64,000 nt of DNA, taken from Pandoraea captiosa (GTDB lineage: Bacteria; Pseudomonadota; Gammaproteobacteria; Burkholderiales; Burkholderiaceae). A model generated the notes under the pieces. It was not told where the DNA came from. It worked only from the letters and a program-made list of their open reading frames with translations, and did no database searches. Each line of letters begins with the position of its first letter. Position 1 is the stretch's first letter. The stretch is taken from assembly GCF_902459775.1 (NCBI RefSeq), contig NZ_CABPSQ010000008.1, positions 1-64,000 on the forward strand, read 5' to 3'. This document shows positions 45,801 to 55,300 of the stretch, piece by piece. The translations under genes were made by a program, and so were the position numbers.

Positions 45801-45831
45801 CGGCGCGGGACATCGTGGTGGTCGTCATCAT
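42820..45831 (-). CDS. giant paralog 1: pseudo-deaminase-like effector candidate
   Basis: A 1003-residue protein without signal peptide or membrane helix, the last of four tandem paralogs. Order: Thr/Pro/Ser-rich disordered N-terminus (1-90); GVSRTALCHLEPEIRKFLLENRIGGIG block (111-137); central domain (about 225-415) with AVFQRDGKWNIG and YFAQDIDPH; helical block with YLQLLTSLMADGVLESMSVW and QFFIQQ; C-terminal module (about 660-775) with MPTLPCDE and ARRPARDHI; Ala/Ser-rich tail with Ser-Ala-Thr repeats. In the central domain the zinc-ligand positions of paralog 4 are Ser349, Asp380 and Ser383, while Glu351 is kept, so no zinc site remains. It starts 9 bp after the stop of paralog 2. Function unknown. 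Confidence 0.85.
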   Translation of the reverse strand: MMTTTTMSRAASPTPNAQQEATTDVPDTPDMPADPARTRADAFSDELRLASHKPPDVEPNRTGSPTGVTATLHYPPDGGAQIGRLTPPPMAYLDRSDSPVLCAVAQRRLDGVSRTALCHLEPEIRKFLLENRIGGIGSFAMIVFQVPASRDAAHPSDTESLSVPNAFYVPSVASRKGLDLDARDLQPVDTAPVDMTGVGLEELGIAPPPHPPADAPTTDPAAREIIPKVYRQLLGRRAVFQRDGKWNIGTSYGVVAMQREMHVTNLMVVMFGTASSTFLYFAQDIDPHRTTAPILPIEWLMNTEDKITEGALTVVDARRRVLSATARAGTSAFAHASTVVPTIAVSTDSAEQIIARAIALDVGDTPIVTRVLVSRIVDTDTTSVDMLPAIRNATGRAIDYTFLREAGVRVANSHLAPINGLQALAIVFEALRHQIILGHSASLKLTARKLLEPNIVSTLACAMKHAHSDSKATAALFGKVTVGYLQLLTSLMADGVLESMSVWSMLKTIPGQFLTSMLAVRARYDAAPARAFVRIADQFFIQQVFMTSIRGTFFASTDSQYEGFYREICAAATSRDPGAADAREIRDELEAKSFACRTSAKSRISKKNLEELFRFPFGSRSKTSHNRRKTEVMPSESAVELLDKLCTLLCRNTFDQIEKSALEEALRSDMPTLPCDELRHLRETMTSAVEREWRKVLPGDSPSSSVTRSVLETDGKTLGRAIADARRPARDHIVQEAGEAYVEYLSTHPEATANERAEVRTQLVSVAKAEYQKLIREDVRLAGASARAAAASGGHYASASAQTVRSQRIATAGVGASVAANTPSGAKTRVEQTMLQLTKINETKVAQRARNAAFAKTIGISHVAGHAIQTLARRKPRRMAVSQPQAVTRATAASATSATSATSATSATSKVPAISATAPANGHRPDRDMRGQTSSAKLRETLSGADDSSTCSLNSLFAPADDVGAPTQASLLARLPDVPSGRVGRPDTGLRSPGRRAMASPGQ
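43106..43159 (-). repeat. 6 x 9-bp tandem repeat in giant gene 1
   Basis: Six copies (four perfect) of GATGTAGCC, in frame, coding the Ser-Ala-Thr repeats near residue 900 of the protein. Confidence 0.9.
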
Positions 45832-45840
45832 GATCGTCGA

Positions 45841-48800
45841 TCAATGGCTTGCGGATGGATCGGCCTGTCTGCCGGATCCCGGATCCCGTTGACGTGTGCC
45901 AACGGGGCTGGTGGGCGGGTCGGGCAGCAGTATGCGAAACGCCGCTTCCATGGCTTCATCCGAGTCGACGGAACTGACCGAGAGCCGGGAGGCGGACCTG
46001 AAGCGCTCGGTTGGCCACTGCCAGGCCGACCTGAACGTGCTCGCGTGCGGTTCGTGCGCCATCGCTTTACGGTAGGCGTCGGCGGCGCACGCGATTTGCG
46101 CTTCGGACTCCCGTTTCGCACGGGCCGTTGTCTGCGCTATCGACTTCTCCAGCGCCTTGTCGTTCACGACGCGTGCGAGCGTGTTCCTGACGTCCTGAAA
46201 CGTCCGGTGGGAATCGGCCAGTCCCTGTCGTGTCGCTTCCCTCTCTCTTGCGCGGGCGGCGGCCGTCTGCGCAAATTGCGACGCGCTGGCGACACGTTCC
46301 CTCGCCGACAGCGCTGCCGTGCCGAGCGCCACCGCCGCTGCGGTCTGCTCGATCTGCTGTGTCTTCAAGGCGGTTGCGAGGGTCGATGCATGGTCGGCAC
46401 TGGTTGCCACCGCCGCAAGGGTCGCGGGAGCATTTCGCGTGCTGTGCGTGCCGACGAGTTCGCGATATTCGGCCGTGGCCGCCGCCCGGATGCGCTCACG
46501 TGCTGCGGTCAGCTCGGCTTTGGTGGCGTCCGGGTGGGTTCGCAGGTGCTGCACATAAGCCTGGCCCGCGCGCTCGATGATCCCGTCTCTCGCGGGTTTG
46601 CGGGCTTGCGCCACGTTGTGTCCGAGCGCTTTGCCCTCGGACTCGATCAACGATCTCGTGACCTTCGCGGGGATAGCTTGCCTGGGAAGCGCCCGGCTCC
46701 ATGCCGTTTCCACCGTCGACACCATCATGTCGCGAAGCGCGTGATGTTCACTGGTGGGCAAGGTCGGCATGTCCTCGCGCAGCGTGGTTGTGAAGCTGAA
46801 GTGCTCCATGCGCTCGAAGGTTTCGCTGCAAAGCAGCTTGCGCAATCCATCGAGCAATTTGTCGACCGGCGCGAGCCTGTCGAAGTCGGCGTGTCTGAGG
46901 TCGTTGTCGCGCAGCGGCGCCGAGGTGGCGTTGAGCACCTGAAACGCATGGTGATGCATCGCTTTCAGGTTCTTTTTGCTGATCTGCACGGCAGCCGTTC
47001 TTCCCACGTAGCCCTTGCGTTCGAGCTCATGCCGGATGGCGAACGCGTCGGGTGCCAGTGCTTTGCCGGGTTTTGCCGCCTGGAAGACCTTGCGATAGAA
47101 GCCTTCGCATTTGAGCGATGGCTCCGCGACGAGCAGGCTGGTGATGCTGGAGACAAAGACATGCTGGATGAAAAATTGATCCAAGAGGCGCACGTACGCG
47201 CGGGCCGGTGCGGCGTCGCAGCGTGCCCGGTCCGCGGGCACGTGAGAGGCCGATGCCACTCGGGTGCGCTCGCCCAACATGCTCGTGAAGCGCTGACCGT
47301 CGTGCGTCTTCAGCATGTCCCAGACGGTGAGCGGCGTCAGCACACTGTCGGCCATCAATGCAGTGAGAAGTTGCAGATACGCGCAAATGGCTTTGCTGAA
47401 CAGCTCGGAAGTCTCCTTCGAGTCGTCGTTGGCGTGGTCGAGCGCATTCGTGAAGTTCTGAAGCAGGCGCGGGTCGAACAGTTTCTGCGCCGACAGCGTC
47501 ATGCTTGCCCGATGGCCGAGAATCCACTGGTCGCGAATTTCGTTCACGATGCACGCCATTCTTTGCAGGCCCCGCACCGACCTCAAGGGACTGTTGGCGA
47601 CACGGACACCTGCGTCTCGCAGATAGAGATAGTTGATGGCGCGGTTGGTGACTTTGCGCAGCGGCAAGAGCATATCCGTGCTGGAGACTTCCACGTCGAC
47701 CAGACGGTTGACATGCAGGCGCGTGAGGATCTCGTGGTCTTTGACGTCGAGTTCGATCGCCTTGGCGATGACCTGATCGGCCTGTGCGGGCACTGACGAG
47801 ATGGCGGGACGCATACCTCGGTATGCGAACGCGGACGCGCCTGCCGTTGCGGTGCTGGCATTGCGCACGCGCCGTCTGGCGTCGACGAGCTTCAGCCGCC
47901 CCGCGTCGAAGGTATCCGCGTGATTCATGAGCCACTCCACGGGCAGCATGGGCGCGGTGGTCTGGTGCGCGTCGATGTCCTGGGCGAAGTACAGATATGT
48001 CGTGCTCGCCGTGCTGAAGGTCACGATCATCAGGTTACTGACCTCAAGGCGCGCCTGCATCTGTGCAACGCCGGAAGGGGTTCCGATGTTCCATTTTCCG
48101 TCGACCTGAAATACGGCGCTCGAACCCAGCATCTGTTGATACAGCTTCGGAATGATGTCGCGTACGTTCGGATCCGTTTTGGGGGCATCGGCGGGCGGAT
48201 GCGCGGGTGGTGGGATTCCCAGTTCCTCCAGCCCGACGTCGGCCATGCCGACCGCAACCGTGTCGATCGGCAGCAGATCGGGGGCGTCCAGATCCAGCGC
48301 TTTGCGACAGGTGAGGATCACCGGATACTGCGAGGCCGGCATGCTCAATGCCGCGATGTCGTCCGGATGCGCGCCCAGCATCGGTGTGGCGCGCTCGCTC
48401 TCCTTGAGCGCATGCTCGCCAATGCCACCGATACGGCTATCGAGGAGGAATTGCTGAATCGCCGGTTCAAGGCGCTGGAGCTCGACGATGCTCACGCCGT
48501 CCATACGGGCTTGTATGAATTCGACCGACGGACGGGAATCGAAGCGTCTCGCGCCGGGCGCAGGCGCACGCAGCGCGGGACTGCCCGAAGCGTCCTCGTC
48601 GCGATGGTAGTGCAGGGTCATCGATTCGCGCGTCGGCCACGAACTCAGTTCGGCAAACCGTCGGACGCCGTGCGCGTCGACGAAGGACAACGGCATCGGT
48701 GCGGGCATGAGGACCCGCGTGGCGGGGGCGTGCCTGCCCGGCTTCATCAGCTCGGGCATCGAGGGCGACCTCGATCGCAGTTGTACCGACCCTGAATGGG

Positions 48801-49002
48801 CTTTCGACAGCGGGACATGTTCGCTGGCCCGGCGCGTTTCGGCCAGAAACTCTGCGCTTCGATAATTCCTCGCCCACCGGCGCTTGGGATTCAGATACGG
48901 TCGAGTTTCCTGCGCGGACGTGCTCGGTGTCGGCATGCTCGAGGGCGCGCATGATGGCGCGGCTGACGGCGCAGCGGATGCGGACATGGCGTGAGGCATC
49001 AT
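45841..49002 (-). CDS. giant paralog 2: pseudo-deaminase-like effector candidate
   Basis: A 1053-residue soluble protein, the closest relative of paralog 1. It has a Ser/Pro/Ala-rich N-terminus (1-30), then basic sequence, GVSIVELQRLEPAIQQFLLDSRIGGIG (169-195), the central domain (about 283-475) with AVFQVDGKWNIG and YFAQDIDAH, and RVANSP at its end. A helical block, the C-terminal module with MPTLPTSE and ARKPARDGIIERAGQAY, and a long Ala-rich coiled-coil-like tail follow. The zinc-site positions are Gln407, Asp409 (for Glu), Glu438 and Ser441, so it is the most degraded of the set. The 299-bp gap upstream of its start holds no gene and no clear promoter. No strong ribosome-binding site is visible. 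Confidence 0.85.
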   Translation of the reverse strand: MMPHAMSASAAPSAAPSCAPSSMPTPSTSAQETRPYLNPKRRWARNYRSAEFLAETRRASEHVPLSKAHSGSVQLRSRSPSMPELMKPGRHAPATRVLMPAPMPLSFVDAHGVRRFAELSSWPTRESMTLHYHRDEDASGSPALRAPAPGARRFDSRPSVEFIQARMDGVSIVELQRLEPAIQQFLLDSRIGGIGEHALKESERATPMLGAHPDDIAALSMPASQYPVILTCRKALDLDAPDLLPIDTVAVGMADVGLEELGIPPPAHPPADAPKTDPNVRDIIPKLYQQMLGSSAVFQVDGKWNIGTPSGVAQMQARLEVSNLMIVTFSTASTTYLYFAQDIDAHQTTAPMLPVEWLMNHADTFDAGRLKLVDARRRVRNASTATAGASAFAYRGMRPAISSVPAQADQVIAKAIELDVKDHEILTRLHVNRLVDVEVSSTDMLLPLRKVTNRAINYLYLRDAGVRVANSPLRSVRGLQRMACIVNEIRDQWILGHRASMTLSAQKLFDPRLLQNFTNALDHANDDSKETSELFSKAICAYLQLLTALMADSVLTPLTVWDMLKTHDGQRFTSMLGERTRVASASHVPADRARCDAAPARAYVRLLDQFFIQHVFVSSITSLLVAEPSLKCEGFYRKVFQAAKPGKALAPDAFAIRHELERKGYVGRTAAVQISKKNLKAMHHHAFQVLNATSAPLRDNDLRHADFDRLAPVDKLLDGLRKLLCSETFERMEHFSFTTTLREDMPTLPTSEHHALRDMMVSTVETAWSRALPRQAIPAKVTRSLIESEGKALGHNVAQARKPARDGIIERAGQAYVQHLRTHPDATKAELTAARERIRAAATAEYRELVGTHSTRNAPATLAAVATSADHASTLATALKTQQIEQTAAAVALGTAALSARERVASASQFAQTAAARAREREATRQGLADSHRTFQDVRNTLARVVNDKALEKSIAQTTARAKRESEAQIACAADAYRKAMAHEPHASTFRSAWQWPTERFRSASRLSVSSVDSDEAMEAAFRILLPDPPTSPVGTRQRDPGSGRQADPSASH

Positions 49003-49301
49003 GGCAGTCGGTACGACGTCCGTATTCGGTGGCTGACAGTCGTTTCCGTCGCAAGCCGAAACCCATGCGGCACGTCGAAGAGAGTCAAGGTGACGCGAGT
49101 GTTGTCGTCCGCCTGTGCATGGCCTTTCAAGAATCGCTCAGCGTGCGGGTGGTCCGCCGGAGGTCGGCAAGGACAGTGTGGCGGGGGGCCGCACAAACGA
49201 CGTTTGGGCCTTGGCTTAGTGCATAACGCGTGCCTGTCGGGACGACGCGTTCCATGCCGGACGGCGCGATACTGGGATCTCCGAGGTGTGCGTGAATGGC
49301 A

Positions 49302-52226
49302 TCAACCGGTGCACGCGCCGGGACTCACGTGTGTCTCCGGCTGGGCGTCGATGGGTGACGACAGGGAAGTCACGGAGCATTGGGCGTGTTGAGCGTGTAG
49401 GGTGTGTAGGGCGTGTGGGGATGAGGCCGAGGCGTCGCGTCGGCTGCCGGGCGACTCGCACGGCACGGCCGGAAATTCGGGCAGACTTTGCAGGAAGCTG
49501 CCGAAGGACAATTCGCTCGCCGTCAGGCTGAGCGTGCTGGAAGCGAGAGATGGCGCGGAGCGTGCGCGCCGGGTCAGCTTCACCCGACGCAGCGCATCCG
49601 AAGTGGCGTGCGCCTGCTCCCCGGATATTGTCTCCTCCGGTGCATGGGCGACGGCTTGCGTTTGTTGCGCGGAGCGCGCGGCCATCCACATCAGTGCAGC
49701 TGTGCGCGACTGGGCACGTTCGTGCGACGCGGCGCTCGCCTGCGCCTGCCATTGCCCGACACGTCGTTGGTGCGATGCGTGGGCTTCGGCGGCACGCTTT
49801 GCATGCTCGCGCGTCGCTTTCGCGCTACAGGCGACGGTGGCTAACGTGGCGAGCCGACTGGCCTTCTCCGCCTGCGCGGCGCGGGCTACCCGTTCACTAC
49901 CGTGCAAAAGCAATGCCTGCGTCGAGGTGCCAGGGGCGACGCGATTGGCTTCTACGAATGTCTTATGCTGCAAGCGGGTCGCGTCGATACTCGCCCGGAA
50001 CGCCTGCCGCACGCGCGTTTCCGACGCGTCGGGATACCGGGCTACGAATGCTTCATATCTGTCGAGTGCCGTCTCCCGAACGTGGTCCAGCGTCGGTTTG
50101 CGAGCGCGGCTCACGTCGCCGCCGTACGCGGCGCAGGCGTCGCTGAGCGTCGTCCGTGTATGCGCGGACGGTGCCGCCTCACTCGGCAGGACATTGCGCC
50201 ATGCGTCGTCCAGAGCGTCGTTGACTTGCGCCTCGAATGTTCGTTGCTCTTCCGTCGACAGCGCAGGCGAGTTGGCCCGTACGGTGGCCTCCATGTGCGT
50301 TCTCGACATTCGGGCGATGGCGGCAGGCGTGATCGTTGCACGAAATTTGTCGAGGATCTCGGCGACCGGGGCGTTTTGCGTCAGGCGTCGCGGTCCAAGA
50401 ATTTTCGAGGCTTTGTCGAGCGTCGCGAAGGCCCGATCGTGGATTTCCTTGATGCGCTTCGGGCACAACATCAGGCTGGTTCGGGTGGCAAAGCGTTTGC
50501 CTTCGAGTTCCTGAACCAGATCCTTGGCGCGTTGCGGAAGATTGCCCCAGGACGACGAAAGTTCTTTGAGCAATCCGTCATATTCCGAATCTGGCGGCTG
50601 CACGACGATGCTGGCAATGCTCTTGCGTTGTATGCGGGCTTCTGCCATGGCGTCGAACAGACCGACCATTGCCGCGTCGAAGTCGGGCAGGGTGCGCGCG
50701 CGAAACCCGAGCATCGACGTCAGATACGCGCCGGCCGCGGTCTTGAGCATGTCCCAAACCGCGCGCGCTGTCAGAATGCGATCGTCGATCAGTCGGCCCA
50801 GCAGTTGCAGGTAGAGCACGGCGCACTTCACGCTCAGTCTGGCCGTCTCGGATGAGTCCGTGGCGCAATAGTCGAGGCCTCGGGCAACGGACGTGACGAT
50901 ATCCGTATCCAGCAGTCGGCGCGCCAGCATCGACATTCGCTGGGCGTCCCCCGCGATTCTCAGATCGCGCAGGCGATTCGCAAGCGCTCCCAGCGTTTGA
51001 TACTCCCTGATCGTCGGAACGTTGCTGTTCGCCAGACGTACGGCCGGGTCTCGCAGGAACACGTAGTCGATGGGGCGGCGGGTGAGCTTACGCAGGTGTC
51101 TGAGCATGCCAATGCTGGTGCTCTCGACGTCAAGCAGACGGCTCACCGACATGCGACTGCGCACTGGCATGGCATTCGCGTCAAGGGCGATGGCTTCGGC
51201 AATCGCGACTTCGGCGGACGTCGGCGCGTCGGGGACCGTGCAGGGCACGTCGGGATTTCGGGCGAACGCCGAGTCAGCCCGCTTCTTGCCGACGGCGCAT
51301 CGAATGCGGCGCCGGGCGTCCACGACCCGAACCGCCCCGATGTCGACCCTGTGCCGATCACCCATGCATTCGTGAATATGTAGCCTCGGCGCCACCGCGT
51401 GGTGCGCGTCGATGTCCTGAGCAAAGTAGATCGCCATGCGCTTGGGAGATGCGTACGCGACGACCATGAGGTTTGCGGTGCCGATTGTCGTTTGCATCTC
51501 GACCACGGCCGTCGGGCTGGCGATGTTCCATCCGGTGCCAGACCGATAGACGGCGTCGGGGCCGAGAAGCGCCTGAAAGAGGTGCGCCACGCCCTCGTGC
51601 CGTGCGGGGTCGAACGCCCCCCGACTCGCAAGAATGGGTTCATAGGCGGGCGGTGCAAGCGCCTGATCCATCTGATCAGTCCGACCCGTCCGAACATGAA
51701 GGGCTACACGTCCGATTTGCGTGGGATGCGGCGCCATGTGCGCAATGGGCGGCAGCGAGCCGGATCGCGGGGCGATGACGGCGCATGGCGCGACGAGTGC
51801 CCGGATCGCCGTCGCCAGATCGGGCATGCCTGACCGGACGCCGTCGACTGACCCGACGGGACTGTCTGGTTTGCCCAATTCGGTCCACTCGGTCGGCTCG
51901 CGCGGCCCGGTCGGTGCCCGCAACGTCATTGCGCGCTGTTCGGCGAGAAGGTCGTGCGATGGCGGCGTGACCTCTCGATGGTCGGTGGTGGCGGCAAGTC
52001 GGCCCGGGCGCACCAGCGTCGCCGCCGGTGGGGGCGTGTCGGACATCTCCATGGGCGGCCAGGTGTGGCGTTGTGCCGATGTTCGTGGGCCCGCCATGCG
52101 CGCGAGGCGATACCCCTGCTTCCAGCGGAGTTTGGGGTGATTCGGTGTGGTGCATGGCTGGCAGGACGCCGCCGGATCGCTGGCCGCCGCCGGCGCGACG
52201 GCACTTGCAGAAGAGCTCGATAGCAT
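49302..52226 (-). CDS. giant paralog 3: pseudo-deaminase-like effector candidate
   Basis: A 974-residue soluble protein of the same family. A Ser/Ala-rich start (MLSSSSASAVAPAAAS), the central domain (about 214-402) with AVYRSGTGWNIASP, YFAQDIDAH and RLLDVESTSIGMLRHLRK, the helical block with YLQLLGRLIDDRILTARAVWDMLKT, and the C-terminal module with RARKPTLDHV are present. It lacks the SRIGGIG block of paralogs 1 and 2. Zinc-site positions read Ser337, Glu339 (kept), Glu368 and Ser371. The Ala/Arg-rich tail contains His-rich repeats (HALHTLHAQHAQ). It starts 81 bp behind paralog 4. Function unknown. Confidence 0.85.
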   Translation of the reverse strand: MLSSSSASAVAPAAASDPAASCQPCTTPNHPKLRWKQGYRLARMAGPRTSAQRHTWPPMEMSDTPPPAATLVRPGRLAATTDHREVTPPSHDLLAEQRAMTLRAPTGPREPTEWTELGKPDSPVGSVDGVRSGMPDLATAIRALVAPCAVIAPRSGSLPPIAHMAPHPTQIGRVALHVRTGRTDQMDQALAPPAYEPILASRGAFDPARHEGVAHLFQALLGPDAVYRSGTGWNIASPTAVVEMQTTIGTANLMVVAYASPKRMAIYFAQDIDAHHAVAPRLHIHECMGDRHRVDIGAVRVVDARRRIRCAVGKKRADSAFARNPDVPCTVPDAPTSAEVAIAEAIALDANAMPVRSRMSVSRLLDVESTSIGMLRHLRKLTRRPIDYVFLRDPAVRLANSNVPTIREYQTLGALANRLRDLRIAGDAQRMSMLARRLLDTDIVTSVARGLDYCATDSSETARLSVKCAVLYLQLLGRLIDDRILTARAVWDMLKTAAGAYLTSMLGFRARTLPDFDAAMVGLFDAMAEARIQRKSIASIVVQPPDSEYDGLLKELSSSWGNLPQRAKDLVQELEGKRFATRTSLMLCPKRIKEIHDRAFATLDKASKILGPRRLTQNAPVAEILDKFRATITPAAIARMSRTHMEATVRANSPALSTEEQRTFEAQVNDALDDAWRNVLPSEAAPSAHTRTTLSDACAAYGGDVSRARKPTLDHVRETALDRYEAFVARYPDASETRVRQAFRASIDATRLQHKTFVEANRVAPGTSTQALLLHGSERVARAAQAEKASRLATLATVACSAKATREHAKRAAEAHASHQRRVGQWQAQASAASHERAQSRTAALMWMAARSAQQTQAVAHAPEETISGEQAHATSDALRRVKLTRRARSAPSLASSTLSLTASELSFGSFLQSLPEFPAVPCESPGSRRDASASSPHALHTLHAQHAQCSVTSLSSPIDAQPETHVSPGACTG

Positions 52227-52257
52227 GACGTGAGTGCGCGGTGTGTGGTGCGTAAGT

Positions 52258-52284
52258 GTGCAAAGCGTGCAAAGCGTGCAAAGG
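52258..52284. repeat. 3 x 9-bp tandem repeat between giant genes 3 and 4
   Basis: Three copies of GTGCAAAGC (last one degenerate) in the 81-bp spacer between the two genes; non-coding. Confidence 0.75.
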
Positions 52285-52307
52285 CAAGTCCTGGCGACGC
52301 GTGCCGT

Positions 52308-55300
52308 TCACGAGCGCTGCGGCGGGGTGAACTGCGCACGGGCGCCATCCTCCCTGAGCCGTGCGAGTCGGGACGCAATTTCATGCTCGCGTGGCGCGCG
52401 CTGCGGTGGGCCTTCCGGTACCGAGGGGAAGCACACGTCCTCCAGCCCATCCGACACCCGGGGCGCGTCGGGGGGAGGCGTGCCCACATCAACGTGATGA
52501 ACGTGACCAAGGTGACCAAGGTGACCAAGGTGACCAAGGTGACGCGCCGTGTCCTGTGACGTCACGGTCGGCGCGGCGCACGCGCTCGCGCGCCCCTCCC
52601 ACGCCTGCGTCACCGGCGCTCGCGCGTTCTCGCATGCGGCGTCCCGCGCCCGACGGTTCGCCGCATTGCGGGCCAGTTGCTTGGCCTCGATGGCGACGAT
52701 GGCCGCAGCCGTCACGACGGCATGTGCGGCGGCTTGCTCGGCCTGCATGGCAGCCGCCTTCCGGGCATCGGCCTTCGCGGCGCAGGCGGCATCTTCGGCT
52801 TGTCTGCGAACGTTCTCGTGCATGACGTCGTTCGCTGCCCGTATCGCTGCGCTCAGGGCACTTGCATGAGCGGATTTCAAGGCGTCTTCGGTGTGTTTGC
52901 GCAGGCTCGCCTTGCCGACCGCCTCATGCGCGCTGCGTTCGGCTTGCAACTGCGTGGCTGCCGTGGCTGCGGTCGCTGCGGTCGCTGCCGTACCTGCGGT
53001 ATCCGCGATCGCCGCAAGATAAGCCGCTTTGGCCGCCCGCAGGCAGGTTTCGAACTGCGACTGGAGCGCGTCCTGGCTTGCGCCCGGATGGCGGCGCTGA
53101 AAGTCGGCATACACGGCGACATGCTCGTCGATGATTGCGTCGCGCGCCTGCTTGCGTGCCGCTGCGATAGCACCGCCATATTCGGCGCCGTGCGTCTCGA
53201 CGATCGTCTTCGCGATGTGGGTGGGCGGGGCGCTGTTCGGCAAGACGTCATGCCACGCGCGTGCGACGAGCGTCTCGATCATTTCGCGAAATGCGCGGAT
53301 TTCGGCGGTCCTGATGGTCGGCATGGCTTCGCGCATCTTCGTTGCCAGCCGCAGATTGTCCGCCGTATTGAGTGCGCTTAAGGAAAGCGTCTCCCTCGCG
53401 CTCAGCAGGACTTCCTTGAGCGTCACATGCTCGAACGTCAGTGGCTGCGCCGAATCCACCTGGAGCCACCTGCGCGCTGTCAGCTTGACGGCCGTGCGAA
53501 GGCTCACGAAGGCCAGGGACTCTCGTAGTCGAGGCACGAGATCGGCAGATTTCAGCCAGGCGACCAATGCGTTTCGAACGTCGCCCGGCATGTGCGCAGC
53601 ACGCAAGAGTTCCACGTAGAAGCATCGCCCGCTGCCGCCGGGTTTGCTCAACAGGACTCTCATCAAGACCACGCGATCCGCGCCGGCTGTCTTCAGGTCG
53701 TCGAGCAGGCTGACCCATGCGCGCGCGAGCATCGGATGCATGGCAACGCGAGTGGCGAGCAGCGACACATACGCTTTGCCTTGTGGGCAGAGCAGCGTGT
53801 CGGTGATTGTCCTGGTCCGGACGATCTCGGTGCGCGCCAGCACGCCCAGCAGGCGCAGGTAGCAGGCGTTGCTCATGAGACCGAGATGCGCCGCATCGGT
53901 AAAGCTGCCGTCAAAGCGCAGCAGGGCATTCGACAGGGAATCGATGAGGGTCGGCACGGGCAGTCGACGCGCAACGTGGATCATGGCGGCAATGTCGCCG
54001 GTGATTAGATGCGCGTGGAGGTCGTTGACGGCAGCGGCGAATTGCTGGATCGCCAGAATCGTCGGATTCCGGCTGTTGGCTGTCGTCACGCCATAGTCCC
54101 TGTGGTAGACCACACTCACCGGCTGTTTCGTCTGCGTTTGCAGCAAGGCCAACGTGCTGGCGCACGAATCGCAGGTGTCGAGCAGCGTGTTGAAGTGAAT
54201 GCCGCCGGTGAGGGGGGCGTGGCTGGCGTCGCGAGCGATCACCGTCGCGATGATCTGTTCGGCGTCGTTGACCCGGTCAGTCGTCGTTGCGCACGTGGGA
54301 TCGAGCACCGGCAAGTTCATCTGCATGGCCGTCTTGCTTGGCGAATCCGGAGATTCAACGGCGGCACGTGCCAGGCGACGCTTCGCATCGACGAACGTGA
54401 TAGGCCCGATGGCGACCTCGTCCGCGTCTCCCATTGTCCGATGGATGGCCAGGGTGACATCTTTGGCACGCATGCCTCCGGACAGGGAAAAGTACACGCT
54501 GCGCCCCGATGGCGTCTCGACGCTGGCAAACGCGAAGTTGTTCTCCCGCAGTTGCGATTTCAGGTCGGCAACGCCGGCGGCATGACTGATATTCCATTCG
54601 CCGTCCGTTTCGAATACCAGTTCCGGGCCGAGTATGGTCCGGTAGACGGACAGGTCGAATCTATGGTGCTCCGGATGAAACCGGTCGCGACTCGACATAC
54701 TTGCCTTGTTGGCGCGGACAAACGCCTGCTGTGCGGCACGCGAGGTGAATATCCTCAGGGCCTCTTCACTTGCAACGGATGACGCGACAGACTTGGGGCG
54801 GGGAGCCGCCTGTGCTTCGAGTTGCCGAAGCACATTCCGAAAGCTCGAAGTCCGTTCGAGTTCGGACGGGGGCGTTTTAAATTGCTGCTTGCACTCGCAG
54901 TACAGGTCGATGAAATGTTTGTCGTCGGGCACATCTGGGTCGAGTCGGTGGAAAGCGTTTGAGGGCAAATCCGACCGGAAACGATGGGACACGTAGTACC
55001 GGTGTCGGTCCGCCCGTACCACGACAGATGACGGGTGTCCCGGTAGGCGCGCGCCAAATACCGTTTTCTCGAATGGGAGCCCCGAGACGATATGGGTCAA
55101 TCTGAGCAATACCAGTGACGACGGCGGTTGCTGCATCGACGTGTCAGGTTGCGGGGCCGCGCCCTGGGCCTGCGGAGAATGTGCCGTGTCGGCCAAGCGG
55201 CCCTCAATCGTATCGAAGTGCTGCGGGACTTCGGGAAGACCGGCCAATCGCGCGTCATCCGCCGAGAGAACCGAAAGGCGACTGCCCGACGTATTGACCC

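Noticed and set aside
49057-49079. TTCG-N15-TTCG on the minus strand before giant paralog 2 as an hrpII/PIP-type box
   Set aside because: The HrpB/HrpX-type box needs 16 bases between TTCG motifs; this has 15, and the region before paralog 4 has only TTCG-N12-TTCG. Likely chance.
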